A stretch of DNA of 64,000 nucleotides, taken from the NCBI RefSeq assembly GCF_029892565.1, contig NZ_JARXVH010000005.1:682001-746000 (forward strand). The letters are read 5' to 3'. The stretch's first letter is position 1. Each line of letters starts with the position of its first letter. Below the pieces are notes generated by a model. That model saw only the letters and a list, made by a program, of their open reading frames with translations, ran no database searches and was not told the DNA's origin. A program made the position numbers and the translations under genes. Source of the DNA: Streptomyces pseudovenezuelae. GTDB lineage: Bacteria > Actinomycetota > Actinomycetes > Streptomycetales > Streptomycetaceae. Shown one piece after another: positions 26,524-35,646 of the stretch.

Positions 26524-28032
26524 ATGCGGGGAAAGACGGCCGTGGTGCTAGGCGGTAGCGTGGCGGGGCTGTGCGCCGCGGGAGTGCTCGCGAGGCATTT
26601 CGACGAGGTGATCGTCCTGGAACAGGACCGGCTCCCGCCGGACGCGCAGCATCGGCGGGGCGTGCCGCAGAGCAAGCACCCGCACTTCCTCCTCAACTCC
26701 GGGCGTCGCGCGATTGGGGAGATCTTTCCTGGGTTCGAGGAGGCACTGATCGCCGCGGGCGGGATGCGCCTGATGCCGTCGATGGACGCGGCGTACTGCG
26801 AGAACGCCGGCTGGGCCCCGCGCAAGGCCGGGTCGATGACGATGGTCTACAGCTCCCGCGTGCTCATCGAGCGGGTCCTGCGCGACAAGGTCCGCGAGCT
26901 CCCGGCCATCGAGATCCGCGAGGGCGTGACCGTCACCGGACTTCGTTCCACCGGGGGCGGCACCGCGCGCGGGCGCGTCGAGGGAGTCGAGTACCGCGCG
27001 GGCGACGACTCGGGCCACCTGTCCGCCGACCTGGTCGTCGACGCGCTGGGGCGCGGCTCCTCCGTCGCCGACTGGCTGAGCACGGCGGGATGGCCGACGC
27101 CGCCGGAGAAGACCCTCGACGCCAAGGTCACCTACACGTCGCGGTGGTACGACCTGCCGCCCGCCGACCGGCGTCCACCGGCGTGGTGGTGGAAGCACCT
27201 GGTCATCACTCCGACCCAGGACGCCGGCGACCATCCCGAGGAGCACGAATTCCTCAGCAACTTCTTCCCGATCGAGGGTGACCGCGCCATCGTGTGCATG
27301 GGGGCGTGGGGCATCCGGATGCCGCGCGAGGTCAACACCTTCGAGGCCGCGGTGGACCGCGTGCGGGCCAGGTCGTTCGGGCAGGCGACGCGTGCCTGCA
27401 CTCCGACCTCCGGGGTGCACCTCACTCGTTCGACCGGCAACAAGTGGCGCCGCTTCGACCTGCTCGACCAGCCCCCGCTCGGGCTGGTCTGCGTCGGTGA
27501 CTCGATCTGCGCGTTCAACCCGTTCTACGCCCAGGGGATGAGCTCGGCGGCCCGCTCCGCGCTCATCCTCGCCGAGATGCTGCGCGGCCACGACGTCCTC
27601 GACCTCGCCTTCTTCCGCGAGTTCCTCACCCGGCAGAAGAAGTCACTCGACGTGCCCTGGATGCTCGCGATGGCCCGTGACCAGGCATATGACTTCGCGA
27701 CCGGGAGTGAGGTCGTCGCTCCCTGGCGCCGCAAGCTGGCCGCGCGCCTCAGCTGGCCGGTCTTCAACGCCATCAACGCCACGAGCCGCGAGGACGCCTA
27801 CGTCGAGCGGACGTTCGCCCAGGTCTTCAACCTCGACATGTCACTCAGGGAGATGACCACCGATGTGCGGTTCTGGTTCGGCATCGCGCGCTACAAGGTG
27901 CGTCAGCGGCTCGGACGCACAGTCGTGCCCGGCGGGTTCGACGACCAGCAGGATCCGCCCGGCACCGACTTCACCGGCCAGACCCGCGCCGGCAACTCGC
28001 CGTACGCCGAGACCGACCTCGTCAATGACTGA
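26524..28032 (+). CDS. FAD-dependent oxidoreductase
   Basis: This 502-residue flavoprotein of the aromatic hydroxylase/geranylgeranyl reductase superfamily opens with the FAD-binding dinucleotide fold 'VVLGGSVAGLCAAGVLARHF' at residues 6-25. The second FAD motif 'GLVCVGDSICAFNPFYAQGM' is near residue 325. There is no signal peptide; a Trp-rich insert ('RRPPAWWWKHLV') lies near 220. GGAGG at 26515-26519 supports ATG 26524; ATG 26509 is possible. It is followed after 15 bases by a membrane protein gene and then a TetR gene, so it probably modifies a lipophilic substrate under TetR control. The substrate is unknown. Confidence 0.85.
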   Translation: MRGKTAVVLGGSVAGLCAAGVLARHFDEVIVLEQDRLPPDAQHRRGVPQSKHPHFLLNSGRRAIGEIFPGFEEALIAAGGMRLMPSMDAAYCENAGWAPRKAGSMTMVYSSRVLIERVLRDKVRELPAIEIREGVTVTGLRSTGGGTARGRVEGVEYRAGDDSGHLSADLVVDALGRGSSVADWLSTAGWPTPPEKTLDAKVTYTSRWYDLPPADRRPPAWWWKHLVITPTQDAGDHPEEHEFLSNFFPIEGDRAIVCMGAWGIRMPREVNTFEAAVDRVRARSFGQATRACTPTSGVHLTRSTGNKWRRFDLLDQPPLGLVCVGDSICAFNPFYAQGMSSAARSALILAEMLRGHDVLDLAFFREFLTRQKKSLDVPWMLAMARDQAYDFATGSEVVAPWRRKLAARLSWPVFNAINATSREDAYVERTFAQVFNLDMSLREMTTDVRFWFGIARYKVRQRLGRTVVPGGFDDQQDPPGTDFTGQTRAGNSPYAETDLVND

Positions 28033-28047
28033 CCCGAGGAGCAGGGA

Positions 28048-29175
28048 ATGAGCTTTTCATGCGACTCAGCGGCCGAGCGCCTCGCTGGAAGGCTCGGTTT
28101 CTCCTGCCATGACGCCGATCCCGTCGTGCACTTCCGCAACCCGTTCGGTCTCGAGAACGGCACCATGCCGTTCCTTGAGCTGCTCATCATCGGCGGCGCG
28201 GTGTTCGCCCTCGTCCATGCGTGGCGGCGGTGGCGGCGCGACGGCGACCCGGTCAACATCTCTCTGTGGTTCGCCTCGCTCGTCTACCTGGCGGTGATCG
28301 AGCCGCCGCTCTACTTCCCGGCCTGGTTCGGCCTGGAGGAGCACGTCGGGCTCATTTTCTCCCACAACGTGTTCACCGTGCAGTTCATGTACGACCGGCT
28401 GCCGCTCTACATCGTGGCCTTCTATCCGGCACTGTCGCAGCTCGCCTACGAGGTGGTCCGCGTTCTCGGCGTCTTCGCGCGACGTGGGCTGCTTCTCGGT
28501 TCGCTGGCGGTCGCGTTCGTCTGCCAGGCGTTCTACGAGATCTTCGATCAGCTCGGACCTCAGCTGAAGTGGTGGGCCTGGAACCCCGGCAACGAGATGA
28601 TCAACAAGCCGGCGCTCGCCTCGGTCCCGATGAACAGCATGTTCCTGTTCGCCTCGGTGTCCTTCGGCGCGATGACCTGTCTCGTCGTCCGGCTGGTCGG
28701 CGCGAAGGACGGCCGAGGCACACTCACCGGCCGGCAGATCAGCTTGCGCACCGTGGTCGCCGGCGCCCTGACACCGCTCGCGATGACGGTCGCCGGCGTG
28801 CCCAGCAACGTCTTCCGCGGTGGGGACCAGCTTGGGATCCAGCAGGCCATCCTCGGTGCCGAGCTCGCCCTGGTCTGGATCGTCGGCCTCTACCTTCTCG
28901 CGGACGCCTGGCGCGCGCGGCGAACAGATCGGGCTCCGGTGGCGTCGCCGCTGTTCGCACGGATCTATCCGGCGCTGTTCCTCGGCGTCCACATCATCCT
29001 CTGGCTGGTCGCATTGCCGGCCTACTTCGCGGCGGCCAATGGCATCACCGAGCAGGGCACGCCGATCGGCAGCCTGTGGTACACCGTGCTGTGCACCGTA
29101 GCCGCAACCGGGCTCATCGTGGCCGTACTCCGCGCGACCGTGTCCCGACGGACCGCAGAGCCTGTGCGATCCTGA
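28048..29175 (+). CDS. Multi-pass membrane protein, possibly DUF7802 type
   Basis: This 375-residue integral membrane protein has about nine hydrophobic segments: 'FLELLIIGGAVFALVHAW', 'LYIVAFYPALSQLAYEVV', 'GALTPLAMTVAGVPSNVF' and 'ALFLGVHIILWLVALPAYFA' among others. Conserved-looking polar residues sit between helices ('QAFYEIFDQLGPQLKWWAW'). I do not recognise a characterised enzyme; similar proteins occur beside FAD oxidoreductases and TetR genes in actinobacteria. Its ribosome site GAGGAGCAGGG precedes ATG 28048, and four bases separate its stop from the TetR start. Confidence 0.7.
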   Translation: MSFSCDSAAERLAGRLGFSCHDADPVVHFRNPFGLENGTMPFLELLIIGGAVFALVHAWRRWRRDGDPVNISLWFASLVYLAVIEPPLYFPAWFGLEEHVGLIFSHNVFTVQFMYDRLPLYIVAFYPALSQLAYEVVRVLGVFARRGLLLGSLAVAFVCQAFYEIFDQLGPQLKWWAWNPGNEMINKPALASVPMNSMFLFASVSFGAMTCLVVRLVGAKDGRGTLTGRQISLRTVVAGALTPLAMTVAGVPSNVFRGGDQLGIQQAILGAELALVWIVGLYLLADAWRARRTDRAPVASPLFARIYPALFLGVHIILWLVALPAYFAAANGITEQGTPIGSLWYTVLCTVAATGLIVAVLRATVSRRTAEPVRS

Positions 29176-29179
29176 GACC

Positions 29180-29806
29180 ATGGGGCATCACGGCTGGGGA
29201 GGCTGGCCTCCCGCATCGGACGCGGAGGCCCGGCAGCGCATCATCGACGCGACCGCCCGCTGCATCGACAGGCACGGCGTCACGAAGACGACCCTGTCCG
29301 ATGTCGCCGGCGAGCTCGGCGTCACCCGCCAGACCGTCTACCGCCACTTCGGCCGTATCAGCGACATCATCGGCGAGGTGGCGGCCCAGGGCGCCGACTC
29401 GTTCGTCGACCTGATGATCGCGCACCTGCAAGGGATCCCCGACCCGGCCGAAGCCGTGGTCGAAGGCATGGTCTTCTGCGTACGGACCATCCCCACCGAG
29501 CCACGCCTGAGCCTTCTGCTGCAACTCGGAGACACCACCGCCTTCGGCCGCGGCGCCACCACCGGGGACACCATCGCCTACGGCGCCAAGATGCTGCAGC
29601 GCTTCCCCGTCGACTGGGCTGCCGCCGGCATCGACGAGGACGACCTCAACGGCCTCGCCGAGATCATCATGCGACTCCTGACATCGCTCCTGCAGCACCC
29701 CAGCGAGCCACCGCAGGACGAAACCCGGCTACGCACCTTCCTCAACCGCTGGCTGGCCCCGGCGCTGTCCCGGACATCAGCATCCGCGCGCCCACGTTCT
29801 TCTTGA
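29180..29806 (+). CDS. TetR family transcriptional regulator
   Basis: This 208-residue protein has an N-terminal TetR HTH at residues 20-65, with 'ATARCIDRHGVTKTTLSDVA' followed by 'GVTRQTVYRHFGRISDII'. The C-terminal ligand-binding domain is all-helical and lacks cysteines. It is the third gene of the FAD oxidoreductase operon, four bases after the membrane protein stop. A typical role would be repression of its own operon, with the AT-rich dyad at 26487-26515 as the candidate site. Confidence 0.88.
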   Translation: MGHHGWGGWPPASDAEARQRIIDATARCIDRHGVTKTTLSDVAGELGVTRQTVYRHFGRISDIIGEVAAQGADSFVDLMIAHLQGIPDPAEAVVEGMVFCVRTIPTEPRLSLLLQLGDTTAFGRGATTGDTIAYGAKMLQRFPVDWAAAGIDEDDLNGLAEIIMRLLTSLLQHPSEPPQDETRLRTFLNRWLAPALSRTSASARPRSS

Positions 29807-29835
29807 ACACTCACCCGGTGACATAAGACCGTGTC

Positions 29836-30174
29836 CTACGTGGTGAGGCGGACGAGTCTCTCGTAACGGCACACGGCTGCGACGAGTCCGAGAAATGCCA
29901 GGTAGTTGCGGGGATTGCGCTCGTAGCGGGGGGTGAGTCTGCGGTATCCGGACAGCCACGACATGGTGCGCTCGATCACCCACCTCCAGCGCCCTAATCG
30001 TTCACTGGACTCGATGCCTTTGCGGGCGATGCATACTCCGATTCGCTTCCACCCAAGCCATCTGCGCAGGTCGGCATGGTCGTAGGCTTTGTCCGCGTGG
30101 AGGCCCTGGGGCTTGAAGTACCGGCCGCAGGGGGGCGTGTCTCGTTTGGTGACCCCACCCGCCCGGGACCCCAA
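29836..30174 (-). pseudogene. C-terminal remnant of an IS5-family transposase
   Basis: The frame reads 'LHADKAYDHADLRRWLGWKR', then 'RWRWVIERTMSWLSGYRRLT' and 'LAFLGLVAAVCRYERLVRL', a typical end of Streptomyces IS5-group transposases with the final catalytic Glu in 'VIERT'. About 150 N-terminal residues are missing, so the element is dead. The 223 bases between it and the next gene (30175-30397) hold nothing I can identify. Confidence 0.78.
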
Positions 30175-30397
30175 GCGCGGCTTCCGACGCTGACCGCAAC
30201 CCCCGTGGCCACTGCTTCGCCGACTGTCGGCGGAGCAGCGTCCGTCATATCTCTATATCTCTGCCCGCTCGGTCGACCCCTCGGCGGCATGGACGGAGCA
30301 TCTTCAACCGGGCGTCCGGAGGCCCGCACAGGCCATGTGGACCAGCGGCTCGCGGCGCGGGCAGTTCCTCCCGTCCTCGCGCGCGGTCGGGGCCGCC

Positions 30398-31108
30398 CTA
30401 TCCGCCGCCGCGGAACGGGAGCCTTGGACGATAGCCCTCTTCGGCCAGCCAGGCGCGGGCCCGGCCGAGCTGTCGCTCATCGCTGAGCCGGTGAAACAGG
30501 CGCCAGGCGCGCTCGTCACGGGCGAGGATATCCTTGAAGCGCCGGAAGGCGCCTCGGCCACGGACGGCGGTCCGCAGCCGATCGGCAAGGGCGGCGTCAT
30601 CGAGCCTTTCGATGAACAACTCCATGTCCTGGTAGCCGTCCCGGGAACCCAGAGTCGGCACAGACAGCCATCGCTCGGGATCGTCCGCCTTCTCGAACCC
30701 GGTTTCCAGCTCATTGGTGAAGGTCGACCAGCATTCCCCCGTGGACAGATCGAGCCAACCACCGGACTCGGCCGGGTCGCCCTCCAGCAGTACGGCGAGC
30801 ATCTCCAGATCTACTGCGAGCGGACAAGGGACGGGGTTCACCGCGTGCCCTATGGACACCCGCAACACGTCCGCCAGTTCCTCATCGCCCCGGAAACCGC
30901 GCTCCCGCAGTGCTCCAAGAAACGTGGCCGCCGTCTGGGTGGCCCCCGGTAGACCCAGAGCAGCGGCAGCAGCCACACCGTCACCGGCCAGCTGCAGCAC
31001 CTCGTTCATGGGTCCGCGGCGCAGTGCGGCAAGCAGCGCCGTCCCGTCCGGCCCGTGCAGCGCGCCGCGCACGGCCCGCAGCCCGTCCTCGTCCCATCCC
31101 TCGGCCAT
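30398..31108 (-). CDS. UPF0158 family protein
   Basis: This 236-residue protein has a C-terminal half matching UPF0158: 'GWLDLSTGECWSTFTNELE', 'DGYQDMELFIERLDDAALAD' and 'LFHRLSDERQLGRARAWLAE', ending 'EEGYRPRLPF'. The function of the family is unknown. The first 90 residues are an extra helical region. I chose ATG 31108, after GAGG, because upstream residues look non-coding; the frame itself is open to 31207. It lies downstream of another minus-strand gene with a gap of about 115 bases. Confidence 0.7.
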   Translation of the reverse strand: MAEGWDEDGLRAVRGALHGPDGTALLAALRRGPMNEVLQLAGDGVAAAAALGLPGATQTAATFLGALRERGFRGDEELADVLRVSIGHAVNPVPCPLAVDLEMLAVLLEGDPAESGGWLDLSTGECWSTFTNELETGFEKADDPERWLSVPTLGSRDGYQDMELFIERLDDAALADRLRTAVRGRGAFRRFKDILARDERAWRLFHRLSDERQLGRARAWLAEEGYRPRLPFRGGG

Positions 31109-31224
31109 GACCTCGACGTTAACGCGCGTCACCGAGTCGCACAGCACCGAGCACCGCCAGGTTCCCACTCCGTACCCCGGCGGTTCTCGTCCCCGTCCCC
31201 GCGGCACCGATCGGTGTCACCCGG

Positions 31225-32802
31225 TCACCGGCGCCGCTTGCGCCCGCCTCTGCCCGTGGCACGCCCGCGCCCGCGGAGGCCGCCGTGGCGAATGGCGGAC
31301 GTACGCCAGGCCCGGGCAGCGAGGTGCCGGAGTTCCTCAAGTCCGGCCTGGTCCGGGTGCGCGGAGTCCACGGCGGCGGCGACGGCGTCCCTGGCCTCGG
31401 GACCCTGGGCACGCAGCGCCTCCTCAGCGCCGTCCCGGCCGCCCGCGAGCTCCACGAGCTGGAGCAGACTCTCGGCGAGCACCAGCAGATGTTCGGTGTC
31501 GGCCATGTCCGCGGGGGACAACAGTTCACGGTGTGCCAGCGCGCTCAGCGCGAGCGGTGCCAGTACGGCGTCGCCGCGCAGCACACTCAGCAGCCGCTCG
31601 CCCTCACCGTCGGGCAGCGCCGCCGCCAGCACGTCGAGCATCGTCTGGGCACGCGTACGGAAGGCCGTACCCGCCATGGTCCGCACGGCGTCGGTCAGTT
31701 GCCGCAGTGAGGCATCCCGCTCCCCGTGGGCCGACATCCAGCCGGCCAGTTCCGTACGGGCGGCCTCCGGGTCGTAGTCCTCGGCCAGCACCCCCAGCAG
31801 GCCGGCCGCCGGCGCCTGGACCAGCTCACCGACCAGAGGTGCGTCCCGGCCGGCCGCCAGCAGCCGCTGTCGTACGGCCCGGGTGCCCAGCTCGGTGAGA
31901 CGGATGAGCTCGACGGGCCCGGCGGTCAGCTCCTCACGCAGGCGGCGGTCACGCTCCCGCGCCGCCGCCGGATCCGCTGCCGTCCCCATGACTCCCAGCA
32001 ATTCCCCGAGCTCCTGCGGCATGCCCGCGGGCAGTTCAGGTCCGGAATCTTCGAGGTCGGAGAGATCGGCCTCCAGGAACACCGGATCGGCCATCTCCTG
32101 CTCACGCTCGACCGCTCCCAGGTCCACCAGCGCGTCGAGTACCGAGCGCAGGTCCCGGTCGGCGTGCTCGAACCACATGCGGTGCTGGAGGTCCGGGCCG
32201 GCGTCCAGTTGGAAGCGGGCCCGGTAGGCCAGGTGTACGGAGTCGCGCAGCCGCGGCCAGGGCATCGGGTACGGCAGGCTGTAGAGCGTGTTCAGCACGT
32301 CCTCCAACATCTCGTCGTAGACGTCGAAGAGCATCGACTCGACATGCCAGCCGCCGCGCGGCCCGATCAGGGCCTGCCGCAGTTCGAAGCACGCGTCGAA
32401 GGCGCTCAGCCACAGCTGAAGCGGGTCGGCCAGCGCCGGCCGGGCCTTGGCCACCGCGTACAACCGGCCCTTGGTCACCCGGACCAGCCGTGCCTTCTTC
32501 GCCCACTCCACCAGCAGTCCCAGGCACGGCAGGTCGGCCGAGGAGCGCACCCCCTCAAGCTTGTCGCCGGTGCCCAGCGCGTCCACCAGCTCACGGGCAT
32601 CGACCATCCGCAACCGTCCTGCGGCCGTCACCACCCGGCCCTCGCGCCCCGCCCACTCGGCGAGCCCACGCAACTGAGCCACGATCGTCGACGCTTCGGC
32701 CCGCGCTTCGAACCGCATCCGCATTAACTCACCCAACCTGTCCGCAACACGTCCCGCCCGCCACGCTATCGCCGGACCGCGACGCGCAACTCGGCGAACC
32801 AC
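31225..32802 (-). CDS. Large conserved hypothetical protein
   Basis: I do not recognise a family. The protein is about 500 residues, almost all helical, with winged-helix-like segments ('LVEWAKKARLVRVTKGRLYA', 'LVDLGAVEREQ') and a basic Arg/Gly-rich tail. The mid part 'GGWHVESMLFDVYDEMLEDV' has real protein character. The true start may be ATG 32724 (MRMRFEARAEAS), because the 26 residues before it are Arg/Ala-rich and lack a ribosome site. It may be 5'-truncated. There is no signal peptide or membrane segment. Confidence 0.6.
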   Translation of the reverse strand: MVRRVARRGPAIAWRAGRVADRLGELMRMRFEARAEASTIVAQLRGLAEWAGREGRVVTAAGRLRMVDARELVDALGTGDKLEGVRSSADLPCLGLLVEWAKKARLVRVTKGRLYAVAKARPALADPLQLWLSAFDACFELRQALIGPRGGWHVESMLFDVYDEMLEDVLNTLYSLPYPMPWPRLRDSVHLAYRARFQLDAGPDLQHRMWFEHADRDLRSVLDALVDLGAVEREQEMADPVFLEADLSDLEDSGPELPAGMPQELGELLGVMGTAADPAAARERDRRLREELTAGPVELIRLTELGTRAVRQRLLAAGRDAPLVGELVQAPAAGLLGVLAEDYDPEAARTELAGWMSAHGERDASLRQLTDAVRTMAGTAFRTRAQTMLDVLAAALPDGEGERLLSVLRGDAVLAPLALSALAHRELLSPADMADTEHLLVLAESLLQLVELAGGRDGAEEALRAQGPEARDAVAAAVDSAHPDQAGLEELRHLAARAWRTSAIRHGGLRGRGRATGRGGRKRRR

Positions 32803-32964
32803 AGGCCCGCTGGCACTGACGCCTGCCTGGAGCCATGCCGCAGGAATGAAGGCCTGGTTGCTTCAGCCCATATGCCTGCAACGAAGGAGACGACGACGGC
32901 AGAGAAGTCCGGCAATGCGCCGATAGAGGCGGCAAACCAGGTCCCCCGAGCTAAAGATCAGCAG

Positions 32965-34443
32965 TCACTCTCCGTCGTAGAGACGGGGCAAGTCGATCAG
33001 TTGGATCGCGCGGTCGTCCTTCGCAAGGTGATGCAATTCGTCGGTGAAGCCGGTGCCGCTGTAGCAGTGCAGACGGGTCGCCCCGGAGGCCGAGCCCCGT
33101 GCGGTCAGGAGAGTGCGGATACGCCGGAGGCGTTCCAGGTGGCCGACCCCCATCACGTCGCTCCACTTTGCCTCACCGATGGCAAGCAGCGTCTCGCGGC
33201 CGTTGTCAGTCTCGCCGTGGACGGCGACGTCGACTTCATGGCTGGTCTTGGCGGTGGGGTCGTTGACCGTGCCAGAGGCGACTCGCGTGGCCTGTCCGCC
33301 GTGGGTGTCGGGCGACGCGTGCCAGCGGGCCCACTCGCGGCAGATCTGCTCGAAATGCGGGCCGACGACTTTGCTGCGGAAGGTGGACTGGGCGCGCTGC
33401 CATACGGCGGGTGCCCGCCCGGGGCGTTCCAGGTCGCCCCAGGCCGGGCGCATGACCGCGTGGTAGAAGGTGACGAGCGGCTCCGCGATGCGGTAGGCGG
33501 AGCGGTTGCGGCGGAAGGCGTCCGCTTCGTGAGTGATCATGCCGACGTCCTGGAGGACGCTCAGCGGGTGGGCCAAATCGGTGGACTTACGGCCGAGATA
33601 GTCGGCAATGCCGCCACGTGCGGCGTTGCCCGCGGCGATGGCGGCCAGTACAGAGTGATACAGCGCGGTGTCGTGGAGTTCGGGTTCCTCGGCGAGCAGG
33701 TAGCGGGCCTCCCGGAAGAGCGGGCGGGCCGGGTTGAGCACGGCCCGGGTGACCCAGGCGTCGAAGTCGTCCGGCCCGGCGGGGGTGTCGCCCTGGGTGA
33801 ACTCACGACGGTAGGCGGGTGTGCCGCCGACGATGGCGTTGGTCAGCAGCGCGGTGTGCGGGTCGTCGATCTGCCAGAACTCGGCCGCGAGGCGGAAGTC
33901 CAGGGTGGGGACGACGAGTTCGAGGCCTGCACGACCACGCAGTGGGGCATTTCCGGACAGCAGCTTGCCCATGAAGGACAGTGCCGAGCCGCACAGCAAC
34001 AGGCGTACGGGGGTGTTTGTATGCTGCGCGGCAGGATCCAGGGCACGCTGAATGATCGACGGCAGGGAAGGGGATGCCTTGGCGAGGAAGGGGAACTCGT
34101 CGATGACCGCCACGGTGGGGCCGCCCACATCGGCGATGCGCATGAGCTCGGTGACGGCCTCGTCCCAGTGCGTGAAGCGGAAGGGGGTGGGCTGGCCGCG
34201 GTAGCGGGCCAGCGCCTCGCCGAACTGGCGCAGGGCGTCGGCATCGGTGGTCTCGGTGGCGGTGAACATGAAGCCGCCACTGGCCCGGGTGACCGCGTCG
34301 AGCAGGAACGTCTTGCCCTGCCGTCGGCGGCCGGAGACCACACCGAGCGTGGCCCGTGGACCGGGCAGGGCGGCGAACCGGGTCAGCTCAGCCCATTCGA
34401 AGTCACGGTCGAACATCTCGGCAGGCTTGTCCACAGAGCGCAC
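32965..34443 (-). CDS. Archaeal-type AAA ATPase with DUF234-like C-terminus
   Basis: This protein has 480-492 residues depending on the start. The Walker A 'GVVSGRRRQGKTFLLDAV' and Walker B 'TVAVIDEFPFL' are those of the archaeal ATPase family (PF01637). The C-terminal third has the nuclease-like DUF234 region, including Asp and 'AIGEAKWSD', a possible PD-(D/E)xK core. Such proteins are orphan STAND-like ATPases often found in mobile or defence DNA. Starts at GTG 34443, GTG 34434 and ATG 34416 are all possible; family members usually begin as at 34416 (MFDRDFEW). Confidence 0.82.
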   Translation of the reverse strand: MRSVDKPAEMFDRDFEWAELTRFAALPGPRATLGVVSGRRRQGKTFLLDAVTRASGGFMFTATETTDADALRQFGEALARYRGQPTPFRFTHWDEAVTELMRIADVGGPTVAVIDEFPFLAKASPSLPSIIQRALDPAAQHTNTPVRLLLCGSALSFMGKLLSGNAPLRGRAGLELVVPTLDFRLAAEFWQIDDPHTALLTNAIVGGTPAYRREFTQGDTPAGPDDFDAWVTRAVLNPARPLFREARYLLAEEPELHDTALYHSVLAAIAAGNAARGGIADYLGRKSTDLAHPLSVLQDVGMITHEADAFRRNRSAYRIAEPLVTFYHAVMRPAWGDLERPGRAPAVWQRAQSTFRSKVVGPHFEQICREWARWHASPDTHGGQATRVASGTVNDPTAKTSHEVDVAVHGETDNGRETLLAIGEAKWSDVMGVGHLERLRRIRTLLTARGSASGATRLHCYSGTGFTDELHHLAKDDRAIQLIDLPRLYDGE

Positions 34444-34466
34444 CCCAGGTTTGTATAGGTGAGGTT

Positions 34467-34472
34467 ATTATA
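34467..34472 (-). promoter_or_regulatory. Possible -10 box for the AAA ATPase gene
   Basis: On the minus strand this is a perfect TATAAT in an AT-rich spot about 24-50 bases before the candidate starts. No convincing -35 box is found at the usual distance, so the call is tentative. Confidence 0.35.
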
Positions 34473-34649
34473 TCTGGGCCTATTGCTCGCTGCCGACTGT
34501 CGACCACAGACCTGAATGCAAGCAGGGCGGCAGACACGGCTCCACCGCGCGCCGCAACCGAGAAGCGTCCACGCAGCACCCCCTCCCAGCCTCGGGCCAC
34601 GCCGACCGCCACAGCCCAACGGAGTTCCACCACTCCGCCGGCATGACCT

Positions 34650-34877
34650 CGGATCTCACACTCCGGTTCCAGCTCGCCCACCTGGCGGCACAGAGCAGCG
34701 ACCCTGGCCTCTCGCCCGACCCCGTCGCGCCAATGACGTCTGGGCCTTGTCGCCGACCGGGATCCAGGACCGCAGCGTCTCGCGGTTCACCATCAGCCCC
34801 TCGGCCATGGCCGAGGATGACCGCCCGGGCTGGAGCGGTATAGCGCGACAACATCGCCCCGAAGTCCCGCCGAGCAT
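34650..34877 (-). pseudogene. Decayed IS3-family orfA fragment
   Basis: Three minus-strand frames in succession give pieces of an IS3 orfA: 'EGLMVNRETLRSWI', then 'DVIGATGSGER', then 'RVAALCRQVGELEPECEI', which recalls the HTH and leucine-zipper part. Several frameshifts show long decay. The identification is by resemblance only. The rest of 34480-35060 shows nothing else I can name. Confidence 0.4.
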
Positions 34878-35065
34878 TTATAGGAACTCAACAGAAACGG
34901 CCACAGCACCCAGGGTGCCCACAGCCAGGACGAAGATGCCGCGCGCATTGCTGCTCACGCCTGGCATCCGGTGCGCGACCCTCCGGCTGGCCCGTTTTGA
35001 CCACCAATCCCAGCCACCGACAGCCGACCGTCACAAGACTCGGCAACAAAATCGCCACCCGCCGC

Positions 35066-35088
35066 AAAAGACCAGGCCAGAGGCCTGG
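35066..35088 (-). terminator. Intrinsic-type terminator hairpin, minus strand
   Basis: Minus-strand CCAGGCC and GGCCTGG form a perfect 7-base stem with a three-base loop, followed by TCTTTT. It is a near copy of the hairpin at 35174-35208: both are flanked by the shared sequence 'cgcaaaagaccagg'. Confidence 0.55.
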
Positions 35089-35173
35089 AGTATCGAATCC
35101 CGATGAGCACCCCTTGCGCTCTCCTCCTCCGACGGCCAGCCCGCAAGCTGACCAACCATCAGGAGTTCAACGC

Positions 35174-35208
35174 AAAAGACCAGGTCAGATGGCATCTGGG
35201 CCTGGTCT
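35174..35208 (-). terminator. Intrinsic-type terminator behind the tRNA-Thr remnant
   Basis: On the minus strand AGACCAGG and CCTGGTCT close a long stem with an inner CAGAT/ATCTG pair, followed by TTTTGCG. It lies directly 3' of the tRNA-Thr remnant, where a tRNA terminator would be expected. Confidence 0.65.
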
Positions 35209-35212
35209 ATGC

Positions 35213-35262
35213 TGGAGCCGCCTTCGGGATTCGAACCCTGATACCTACGCATTACGAGACCA
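35213..35262 (-). tRNA. 3' half of a tRNA-Thr (CGT), remnant
   Basis: Read on the minus strand, the last ~50 bases look like tRNA-Thr: anticodon loop CTCGTAA (anticodon CGT at 35254-35256), T-loop 'ggttcgaatccc' and the acceptor end GGCGGCTCCA. The 5' half does not pair with the acceptor stem or form a D-arm, so this is not a functional tRNA. A 3' tRNA half is the classical footprint of an integrative element's attachment site. Confidence 0.6.
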
Positions 35263-35646
35263 CGGGGGTTCGTGACGGCTGGTTCCGGCTCGTGCCACAC
35301 GGTGCTGTTCTGCCTGATCAGAGCACATGCGAACAGTTCCGCCGTGACACCCAGTGTTATCCGGTCCAAAGGCGTCCGGCCGCACTGTGGCCGCACATGG
35401 CCACACCCGCGGGTGTTCCGGGCGGGCGGAACGCCATTGTCACCCTCCGACAGGGCAGTCGCAATGGTGCTGTTCCGGCACCCGAACCGTGCCCGTCAGC
35501 GGCAACACACCTCTCGGAACAGGGTGGCACGACTGGCATGCGGAACGCACCACGTTGGCGGCAGAGCCCAGTCCGCTGGGGCAGATCGACCCTGAGGTCC
35601 CCCCGCTGCTCGTTCGAAGTCCGACTCTGGGCGACGTGCTGCCAGC
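35263..35646. other. Gene-free stretch between att-like site and defence operon
   Basis: No gene or RNA is recognised. It lies downstream of the last gene of the minus-strand defence operon and shows no strong hairpin. Confidence 0.4.

Noticed and set aside
35213..35290. Functional tRNA-Thr gene
   Set aside because: The 5' half cannot pair with the acceptor or anticodon stems and there is no D-arm; only the 3' half is conserved.
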